Assembly (NCBI GenBank): GCA_934655875.1
Contig: CAKUHB010000017.1
Coordinates: forward strand, 1-53,058
Length of the DNA stretch: 53,058 nt
Direction of reading: 5' to 3'
Origin: an uncultured Oscillospiraceae bacterium
GTDB lineage: Bacteria; Bacillota; Clostridia; Oscillospirales; Oscillospiraceae
This document shows positions 32,542 through 40,100 of the stretch, piece by piece. A program made the translations under genes and the position numbers. Position 1 is the first letter of the stretch, and each line of letters begins with the position of its first letter. Below the pieces are notes generated by a model. It did no database searches and was not told where the DNA came from. It worked only from the letters and a program-made list of their open reading frames with translations.

Positions 32542-32735
32542 AAGCGGTGCGAGATACGCACCGTCCCGCGGTAGGGATTGCGAATTTGCCGTAAATCTCC
32601 GTAAAACCGGTCTGTACTGCCGGGTCGATGTGCACCGGCGAGCGGTGGACCCACATCCGTAACGCTCCTTTGTCGCGAACGGCTGTGACCGGCATCGACC
32701 CCTACAGACAAATCAGGGAGTTTTCAGCAAAGAAC
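32542..32735. repeat. Dispersed intergenic repeat, family 1, short copy
   Basis: 194 nt co-linear with 1946-2166 but lacking 27 nt that carry the left terminal inverted repeat. It keeps the opening hairpin (GGTGCG-AGATA-CGCACC) and the right end CATCGACCCCTACA. It is not coding and sits between the oxidoreductase gene and its terminator. Confidence 0.85.
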
Positions 32736-32756
32736 GGATGGTGGTGTGGAGATAGA

Positions 32757-34133
32757 TCAGTGCTGTTCTCCGTTCGCGATGTGGCGGGCGACGTAGACGC
32801 CGCTGGCGGAGGCGTGGGAGAGAGAATGGGTGATGCCGCTGCCGTCGCCGATGATGAACAGGCCCTTGTGCGCGGTCTCAAGGTTCTCGTCGACGGAGAC
32901 CTCCATGTTGTAGAACTTGACCTCGACGCCGTAGAGGAGGGTATCGTCGTTGGCGGTGCCGGGGGCAATCTTGTCGAGGGCGTAGATCATTTCGATGATG
33001 CCGTCGAGGATGCGCTTCGGGATGACGAGGGACAGGTCGCCGGGCGTGGCCGAGAGCGTCGGGGTGACGAAGGATTTGTCGATGCGCTTGGGCGTGGAGC
33101 GCTGACCGCGGATGAGATCACCGAAGCGCTGCACCATGACGCCGCCGCCCAGCATGTTGGACAGGCGCGCGATGGACTCGCCGTAGCCGTTGGAGTCCTT
33201 GAACGGCTCGGTGAAGTGTTTGGAGACGAGCAGGGCGAAGTTGGTGTTCTCGGTCTGCTTGGCGGGATCCTCGTAGCTGTGGCCGTTGACGGTGACGATA
33301 CCGTTGGTATTCTCGGTGACGACGGCGCCCTTCGGGTTCATGCAGAAGGTGCGGACGAGATCCTGATATTTTTCGGTCTTGTAGACGATCTTGCTCTCGT
33401 ACAGCTCGTCGGTCAGGTGCTTGAAGATCTCAGCCGGAAGCTCGACGCGCACGCCGATGTCGACGCGGTTGGACTTTGTCTCGATGGAAAGCTCCTTGCA
33501 GACGCTTTCCATCCACTTGCTGCCGCTGCGGCCGACGGAGATGATGCACTGGCTGCATGTATGGACGCCGCTGTCGGTGACGATCTCATAGCCGCCGTCT
33601 TTGGCGAGCACCTGCCGCACGGGGGTGCGGAAGTGGAAGTCGACCTTCGGCTCCAGCTCGGCGAAGAGATTTTTGAGGACGACGAAGTTGATATCTGTGC
33701 CCAGATGGCGCACGGAAGCGTCCAGCAGGTGCAGGTTGCACTGCAGGCACTTGGTCTTGAAGGCGCTGTTGGTGGTGGAATAGAGCTTGGTATTCTCGCC
33801 GCCGTGGCTGACGTTGATCTCGTCGACGTAGTGCATCAGCTCCATGGCCTGCTTTTTGCCGATGTATTCGTAGAGCGTGCCGCCGAAGTCATTCGTCAGG
33901 TTGTATTTGCCGTCGGAGAACGCGCCGGCGCCGCCAAAGCCGTTCATGATGGCGCACGTCGGACAGCCGATGCAGTGCTTGACGGTCTTGCCGTCGATGG
34001 GACATTTCCGCTTTTCCAGCGGCTGGCCTTCTTCAAAAACGGCGATCTTTTTTTCAGGACAGAGCTTGGACAGCTCATAGGCGGAGAAGATGCCGCCGGG
34101 GCCTGCGCCGATGATAATAACGTCGTATTGCAT
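32757..34133 (-). CDS. NAD(P)/FAD-dependent dehydrogenase (COG2509-like)
   Basis: 458 aa. FAD loop VIIIGAGPGGIFSAYELSKL at the N-terminus, a cysteine set KRKCPIDGKTVKHCIGCPTCAIMNGFGGAGAFSDGKYNL (about 42-79) that may hold a redox or Fe-S site, and a C-terminal FAD contact GLFIIGDGSGITHSLSHASASG. It matches uncharacterised FAD-dependent dehydrogenases common in gut Clostridia. Substrate unknown. The start at 34133 has GAAAGGTTGAG upstream. It is monocistronic by its promoter and terminator. Confidence 0.87.
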   Translation of the reverse strand: MQYDVIIIGAGPGGIFSAYELSKLCPEKKIAVFEEGQPLEKRKCPIDGKTVKHCIGCPTCAIMNGFGGAGAFSDGKYNLTNDFGGTLYEYIGKKQAMELMHYVDEINVSHGGENTKLYSTTNSAFKTKCLQCNLHLLDASVRHLGTDINFVVLKNLFAELEPKVDFHFRTPVRQVLAKDGGYEIVTDSGVHTCSQCIISVGRSGSKWMESVCKELSIETKSNRVDIGVRVELPAEIFKHLTDELYESKIVYKTEKYQDLVRTFCMNPKGAVVTENTNGIVTVNGHSYEDPAKQTENTNFALLVSKHFTEPFKDSNGYGESIARLSNMLGGGVMVQRFGDLIRGQRSTPKRIDKSFVTPTLSATPGDLSLVIPKRILDGIIEMIYALDKIAPGTANDDTLLYGVEVKFYNMEVSVDENLETAHKGLFIIGDGSGITHSLSHASASGVYVARHIANGEQH

Positions 34134-34168
34134 GGTGATCTCAACCTTTCCATAGGAACTCTATGCTA

Positions 34169-34198
34169 ATCTTATCACAAAGTCCGGCGTCTGTGCAA
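34169..34198 (-). promoter_or_regulatory. Promoter of the FAD dehydrogenase gene
   Basis: TTGCAC and TAAGAT with an 18-nt spacer on the minus strand, 36 nt before the start. Confidence 0.5.
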
Positions 34199-34241
34199 GC
34201 AGTTCCGGTATAGAAAACTCGAATGACAGGCATAAGGACAG

Positions 34242-34272
34242 CCCGCGCCGCCCGAATTTCCGGCGGCGCGGG
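34242..34272 (-). terminator. GC-rich hairpin after the sigma/anti-sigma operon
   Basis: CCCGCGCCGCC and GGCGGCGCGGG form an 11-bp stem 9 nt after the stop at 34281. There is no clear T-tract on the minus strand. Confidence 0.5.
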
Positions 34273-34280
34273 TGAGAGGA

Positions 34281-35462
34281 TTATTCTGCGAGTGCGGTCT
34301 GGATATCGTCCCAGGCGTCGGGGAAGATGCAGGATTCGATGAGGGTCAGGGAAGCGGCGGGGTCTTCGCCGGATTCCAGCGCGGCTTCGAACGCGGCGGC
34401 ATCCTCAATGCGGTAGATCGCGCCGGAGCTGTCGTCCCCGTAAAGCGCTGCTGCGCCGCCGGAGGGGAACTCCAGCCAGAGAACAGGTTCCGCGATCCGG
34501 TCGCTCGGCTCGGGATCCATGATGTTGAGGGCAGTCATGATATGCTTGGCCGGTTTGCCGGTCAGAACCCGCTTTTCCCAGCCGGTATCGGTGCGGAGAT
34601 ACGCCGTGACCGAGTCGCCGGAGAGGGTATCGTAGGGCGTGAAGGTGTAGGGATCGCTGGGAGCCGGTTCACTCTCGTCCGGGAAGTGATATTCGTTCAG
34701 ACCGCCGAGGCTGATATACGAGACAGCTCCGTCTTCTACTTTGATGCCCAGATACAGGTCTCCCGCGAAATAGCTGTAGACCCAGCTGTTTTCCGTATCG
34801 CCGGGCTCGAACGCGGCGTCCGGGTACGCAGCGTCGACGGCCTCCTGCGGACTGCCGATGCCGATGCCGGTATCGAGCGTCCATGTGCAGGGCGACGAGA
34901 TCCAGATCGAGCTGACTACGGCGTCAGGGCCGTCGCGCACATCGTCGCCTACAAGCATCAGCGCTGCGTCGTACAGGACATCCGTGCTGCCGGACGTGTT
35001 GTAGAACCAGCAGATCTCCTGCAGCCCGTCGACACGCTCCACGTCTCCGCTGTTGCTGAAGGAATCAGGCCCGCCAAGCAGGGACGCAACTTCCTCCTGC
35101 GTCATCCCCAGCCGCAGGCCGCCGATCTCCGTCGCCAGAATGCGCGCCGCTGTCGGGTCGCTGTCGTACCAGCTGCCGTCGCTTTCGCCTTCTGCACCGG
35201 CAGCGGGTGCGTCTGCTGTCGTTTCGTTTTCACCGGGGGACGCATCCTCTGCGGGGCGCTCGATGGCGGCGCTGGTGTCCGAGGCGGTGCTTGCGGATTT
35301 TTGGGCTCCATGCAGCGCGAGGGGGATGGAGATGGCGAGCGCGGCGCAGGCGGCGAGCGCCGCGATGGGCAGCCAGCGGCTTCTGCGTCTGACCTCGGCG
35401 GCTTCCTCGATGAACTCGTCGCTCAAGTCTCCGATGCAGCGGAAAAGATCATGTGTCGTCAT
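34281..35462 (-). CDS. Membrane-anchored protein, probable anti-sigma partner
   Basis: 393 aa. A short cytosolic N-terminus (MTTHDLFRCIGDLSDEFIEEAAEVRRRSR) precedes one membrane helix (about 32-50), a Ser/Ala/Glu/Pro linker and a long extracellular part. The N-terminus plus single helix resembles anti-sigma factors of gut Clostridia. The extracellular part has a GLRLGMTQEEVASLLGGPD element (about 115-133), like SmpA/OmlA- or PilP-type small domains. It starts within the sigma-factor stop codon (ATGA), the main reason for the anti-sigma call. No zinc-binding anti-sigma motif (HxxxCxxC) is seen. Confidence 0.72.
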   Translation of the reverse strand: MTTHDLFRCIGDLSDEFIEEAAEVRRRSRWLPIAALAACAALAISIPLALHGAQKSASTASDTSAAIERPAEDASPGENETTADAPAAGAEGESDGSWYDSDPTAARILATEIGGLRLGMTQEEVASLLGGPDSFSNSGDVERVDGLQEICWFYNTSGSTDVLYDAALMLVGDDVRDGPDAVVSSIWISSPCTWTLDTGIGIGSPQEAVDAAYPDAAFEPGDTENSWVYSYFAGDLYLGIKVEDGAVSYISLGGLNEYHFPDESEPAPSDPYTFTPYDTLSGDSVTAYLRTDTGWEKRVLTGKPAKHIMTALNIMDPEPSDRIAEPVLWLEFPSGGAAALYGDDSSGAIYRIEDAAAFEAALESGEDPAASLTLIESCIFPDAWDDIQTALAE

Positions 35463-36019
35463 ACGGCGATCCCCTCCTTTGCAAGTGCGTCCCGCAGGCC
35501 GCCGCGCAGGCGGAACAGGCGGGATTTGACCGTATTCTCCGTCAGGCCGAACAGGCCGGACAGCCGCCGGACGGAGTCGCCGTAATAATACCGGCGGACG
35601 AAGAGCTGGCGGTTTTCGCGCGATTGTGCGCGGAGAAACGCTTCGATCGTCTGCGTGACCAGCTGCGCGTCAAAGCGGGTCTCCGGCAGCTCGCCGCCGG
35701 GCAGGCAGTCGGACAGCTCGGAGAGCAGCAGATCCGTCCGGCTGCCGCCGCGCTTCTGCGCGGTCTGGGCTTCCCAGCGGGTGAAGGACAGGTTGCGCGT
35801 GATGCGGCCGAGAAAGGCGCGCAGGCAGTTTGGCCGCGTAGGCGGGATGGCGTTCCAGGTGCGCAGCCATGTGTCGCTGACGCATTCCTCCGTGTCCTCA
35901 TGGCTGTGCAGAATGTTGAAGGCAATGGTGCGGCAGTAGGCACCGTATTTTCTTCCGGTTTCGGAAATCGCCCGCTCTTCGCGGGCAAAGTACAGATCGA
36001 TGATCGCTGTGTCTTCCAT
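35459..36019 (-). CDS. ECF-type RNA polymerase sigma factor
   Basis: 186 aa. Region 2 (about 10-85) holds YCRTIAFNILHSHEDTEECVSDTWLRTWNAIPPTRPN and RAFLGRITRNLSFTRW. Region 4 (about 125-180) holds RQLFVRRYYYGDSVRRLSGLFGLTENTVKSRLFRLRGGLRDAL. The ATG at 36019 follows AAGGAGGAGAT. It is coupled to a membrane-anchored partner and preceded by an ECF-style promoter, so autoregulation is likely. Confidence 0.94.
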   Translation of the reverse strand: MEDTAIIDLYFAREERAISETGRKYGAYCRTIAFNILHSHEDTEECVSDTWLRTWNAIPPTRPNCLRAFLGRITRNLSFTRWEAQTAQKRGGSRTDLLLSELSDCLPGGELPETRFDAQLVTQTIEAFLRAQSRENRQLFVRRYYYGDSVRRLSGLFGLTENTVKSRLFRLRGGLRDALAKEGIAV

Positions 36020-36040
36020 ATGATCTCCTCCTTTACAAGA

Positions 36041-36069
36041 TAAGACCGGATTTTTGCGGGAAGGTTGCA
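36041..36069 (-). promoter_or_regulatory. ECF-type autoregulatory promoter
   Basis: On the minus strand TGCAACC and GGTCTTA are separated by 15 nt, the AACC...GTC layout used by many ECF sigma factors, 21 nt before the sigma-factor ATG. Confidence 0.65.
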
Positions 36070-36078
36070 GAATTTGGG

Positions 36079-36107
36079 TTGATTTTTTTGCCGCCGCGTG
36101 CTATGCT
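36079..36107 (+). promoter_or_regulatory. Promoter of the YitT gene
   Basis: TTGATT and TATGCT with a 17-nt spacer, 53 nt before the start. It is back to back with the ECF promoter. Confidence 0.6.
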
Positions 36108-36160
36108 CACCATGCGGTTTGCATGGATTCATTCATGAAAACATGGGAGGAAAAGAAAAA

Positions 36161-37051
36161 ATGCAAGAATCATTGCACAAACTTGCAGTTTCGAGGTCGG
36201 ACTTTTTGCGCTGCGCCGGGATCGTGGCGGGCGCGGTGCTGTATTCGCTGGGGCTGAACCTGTTCGTGGTGCCTGCGGGGCTGTATACGGGCGGAATTAT
36301 GGGCTTTGCGCAGCTGCTGCGGACGCTGATCGTGCATCTGACGGGGCTGGAGATGAAGTTTGATATCGCGGGCGTCATCAACTATGCAATCAACCTTCCG
36401 ATTTTATGCATCGCGTGGCGGCGGGTCGACCACCGGGCAGTGTTCAAGACGCTGCTGTCGGTCACGTCGACGACGATCTTTCTGTCCCTCGTCCCGCGGA
36501 CGGACATTCTGGGCGGGGATAAGCTGGCGGAGTGCCTGATCGGCGGCATGCTCTGCGGCTGCGGTATCGGCATAACGCTCTGGATGGGCGGCACGTCGGG
36601 CGGCATGGACGTGATCGGCATGATGCTCCTGAAAAAAGGCTCGCACACGTCGATCGGCCATGTGAATCTCATCTGGAATCTGGCGCTGTACGCCATCTGC
36701 GCGGCGGCGTTTAATCTGTCCACTGCGATCTATTCGGTGTTATTCTCGTTCGTCTCCACCACGGCGATGGACAAGCTGCATATGCAGAACATCAACGTGG
36801 AGGTCACGGTCGTGACAAAGGTGCTGAGCCCCGAGATGGAGCGGGAGATCCTTGTTGATCTGCACCGCGGCATTACGCGCTATGAGGGGATCGGCGAATA
36901 CACCGGGCAGCCGGTGCATATCTTCTATATTCTCGTCAATAAGTATGAGATCGGCCAGCTGCGCGCGATCGTTTTGAAGCACGACCCGCATGCGTTCATT
37001 GTAGCAAAGGACGGCGCGGTCGTCTACGGCAATTACAAGAAGAAATTGTGA
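36161..37051 (+). CDS. YitT family membrane protein (DUF161-DUF2179)
   Basis: 296 aa. About five membrane helices in residues 12-205 (GIVAGAVLYSLGLNLFVVPAGLYTGGIMGFAQLL, then LIGGMLCGCGIGITLWMGGTSGGMDVIG) are followed by a cytosolic DUF2179 domain (about 220-293; VTVVTKVLSPEMEREIL, HIFYILVNKYEIGQLRAIVLKHDPHAFI). GGGAGG precedes the ATG at 36161. Family function is unproven; some members are proposed transporters. Confidence 0.92.
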   Translation: MQESLHKLAVSRSDFLRCAGIVAGAVLYSLGLNLFVVPAGLYTGGIMGFAQLLRTLIVHLTGLEMKFDIAGVINYAINLPILCIAWRRVDHRAVFKTLLSVTSTTIFLSLVPRTDILGGDKLAECLIGGMLCGCGIGITLWMGGTSGGMDVIGMMLLKKGSHTSIGHVNLIWNLALYAICAAAFNLSTAIYSVLFSFVSTTAMDKLHMQNINVEVTVVTKVLSPEMEREILVDLHRGITRYEGIGEYTGQPVHIFYILVNKYEIGQLRAIVLKHDPHAFIVAKDGAVVYGNYKKKL

Positions 37052-37060
37052 CGCTATAAC

Positions 37061-37095
37061 AAAAAGAACCGGACGTGTGTCCGGTTCTTTTTTTG
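37061..37095. terminator. Bidirectional terminator between YitT and the leftward giant gene
   Basis: AAAAAGAACCGGAC and GTCCGGTTCTTTTTTT, stem of at least 13 bp with a GTGT loop, suits both converging genes. A second hairpin (GCAGCCCCC/GGGGGCTGC, 37097-37122) lies between it and the leftward stop. Confidence 0.9.
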
Positions 37096-37135
37096 TGCAG
37101 CCCCCTGTGGGACGGGGGCTGCGGGATGGATGGGA

Positions 37136-40100
37136 TCAGCCGAGCATTTTGGTGATGACTGCGGCTGCATCTGCGGTGGTGAGCTTGTGATCGCCGTTGA
37201 GATCGGCTTCGAGGAACTTGCGCATGGAGACGGTGTTGAAGTCCGTGTACTTTGCGTTATACATGTTCCAGACGAGCTGTGCGTCGTTGACGTCGATCTT
37301 GCCGGTCAGGTTGACGTCGCCGTCATAGGCGATCGAGGTCTTCGTGGCGGAAGCCTGTGTGACCTTCTTTGCGGCTTCGGTCTTTGTCAGCTCGGTGTCG
37401 GAGATGACGAGGTAGGCGTAAGCCTGATACTTGTCGGACCAGAACATGGCGCTGCCGTCATAGGCCATGACCTTGCCGTCGGCGACGGAGCCGGAAGCGG
37501 TGACGAGGTAGATGTTCTTGCCGTTCAGCTTGACGTACTCGTAGACATGGACCTCGGCGGTCTGCTTGGCGGTCTTTTCTACGGTGACGGTCAGAGCCGT
37601 GCCGGTGAGCTTGTCGCCGGCGATGGTGTATTTGCCATCTGCGTCGGGCGTGAGGGTCTCGCCGCCGAGCGTGACGGTGTAGTCATAGGCGTCGTCCGCG
37701 TTCAGCGTGAAGGTGAAGTCCTTGCCGTTTTCCGCGGTCTGGGTCGTGCCGCCCACGACGTCGCCGGAGCCGGAGCCGACAAAGGTGATCGCGGTGGTGG
37801 TGACGGGCTTGAGCGTCTTGTTCACGGTGATGACGATATTGCCGGTCACGTCAGCGCCTGCGATGGTGTAGGTCTTGCCGTCGGCGTTCAGCGTCGGGGT
37901 ATAGGCCGTGCCGTCCACGGTGACGGTGACGTCGTAGGTGTACGCTTCGTCCTTTGTCAGGGTGAAGCTGTAGGCAGTCTGATACGTTGCGGCAGCAGCT
38001 GCGGTGACATCGTCCTTGCCGGTGCCTTCGACGGTCACGGTGTAGGACTTGGGCGTCTTGGCGGCGGTGATGGTCAGGTTGCCGGAGACGTTATTGATGG
38101 TGTAGGTGCCGTCGCCGTTGTCAATGACAGCCGCGTCGGCATCGCCCATCTTGGCGCTGAAGGTGTAGTCGTAGTGCGGGTCCTTGGCGGAGAAGATGTA
38201 GTCCTCGCCCGGCTCTGCGGTGTCAGCGCCGGTGAAGTCGTCGCTGAGGGTGACGGAGTAGTTGACTTTGATGACGGTGAGCCCGCCCGCGATATTGGCG
38301 GCAGGAGCGTCAGCGCCGGACGCGTTGCCGGATTCGTCGATCTTGGCCGAGGTGATGGTGACGCTGGCGGTACCGGCGGCCTTGGCAGTGAAGCTGAGGA
38401 CGAGGTTGTCCGTGCCGCAGGTGCGGTCGTCGCCGAAGCCGATGACGGTCAGATTGCCGGCCTTGTCATCGAGGACGGTGGCGTCGGTGTTAATGCCGGT
38501 GTAGGTGAGCTTGCCGCTGTCATAGGTGACGGTCAGGGCATAGGCACTGTAGGTCGAAGCGGTGTCGCTCATGACGGTGTAGGTGACATTGGCGGTCTGG
38601 CCGACGGAAACGGTGCTGCCGGAGCCGGAGGTAATCGTGTAGACAGCTTCGGGCTTGGGATCCGGGGTCTTGTTGAGGGCGGCCAGCGCGGCGTCGACGT
38701 CTGCCTGCGAACTGAGAAGATTCTCAAGAACGTCCATGGCGTCGTTATAGGCCTTCGTCAGACCGTTCTCTTCGAGGTAATTGGCGTTCTTTTCGATCTC
38801 CGCGTTGATCTGTGCAATGCGGTACGTCAGGTCGTCCTTGTCAGCAACGGGGAAGTAGCCCTTGTAGCCGCTATCGCCGACGGCGTAGCCGCCGCCCATG
38901 TCGGAGCCGTAGGCGAGGGTGAACTGGCTGCGGACGACGTCGCCCTCGGACAGGTAGCTGTCGGCGTAGCCGACGTTCGGGAAGACGTTGTTCAGGCAGT
39001 ACATCCAGCCGGAGCCGGTCGTGTAGTCAAATTCGCCGAGCCGGTTGGGGGTGCTGCGTTCGTTGACGGTAAAGCCGTTTTCATCCAGCTTTTCGAGCAG
39101 CGCAGCGGGGATATTGCCGCCGTCCGTGGGGATCTCGGCGATCTTGTCACCGATGACGGCGGACATATAGAAGCCGCTTTCAAGAGAGCCGGTGTAGGTG
39201 AGATCAAGACCGTTGGCTTTCAGGAAGCCGCTGAGCATCTGCGCTGCGTTTTCGCCCTCGTGGATGTCAACAAGGGTCGGCTCGATGATGTAGCCTTCGC
39301 CAAGAGTGAAAGCTTCCAGCGCGAAGACGGCCTGGCCGACGACTTCGCCTTCTTCTGCTTTGATGTAGTTGATGGTATAGGTGACGGTCTTGTTGCGGGC
39401 AGTAATGACGATCTTGTTTTCGCCCTCCTGCGTGAACTTCAGGGTGTAGCTGGTCTTGACGCTGTCGTCCCAGTTGTAGTTGACGACGCTGCCGTTCAGC
39501 GTGACCTTGACCTCGGAAACGGAGATCTTCTCGCCGTTGCCGTCACGTGCGATGACGTCGAAGGTGCGGCGGGAGTTCTTCTGGGTGATGCCGTCCGTCA
39601 GCGTGGTCTCGATGGTGACGATATCCTCGTTGACGACGACGGGGAAGGTGGTCGTGAGACTGCCGTAGGTGACTGTGATGGTCTGCTGGCCAACAGTGGT
39701 CAGCTCCATGGGCGAGACGGTGACGAGCTTGCGGTCAATATCGACCGCGCCGCTTCTGGTGACGCCCTCGACGGCGAAGCCGGTCAGGTCGAGCGTTGCG
39801 CCTGCGACGTAGGTGGTCTTGGTGGGCAGGCTCTTGACGCGGATACCGGTGAGCCTGGTGATGGTGACATCAACAGTCGCAGCGGCCGAGACGGTCAGCT
39901 TGCCGCTGACGGTCAGATAGCTGTCCTTGGTGACGGTGTAGGTCCAGTCGCCCTTGGTCAGGCTGATGGTGCTGTTCGTGTCGGTGGTTTCCAGTGTGCG
40001 GGAATCCTTGGTATCGGCGCGGTAGAGCTCGATCTTGCAGCCGGAGACGGCGGCAGCTTCATCGTCGGTGACGTTGAAGGTCACGCCGACCTCTGCGGCA

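Noticed and set aside
37097..37122. GC-rich hairpin as a second terminator for the leftward gene
   Set aside because: No T-tract on the minus strand directly after it (ACAAAAAAAG follows). The next hairpin at 37061-37095 is a proper terminator.
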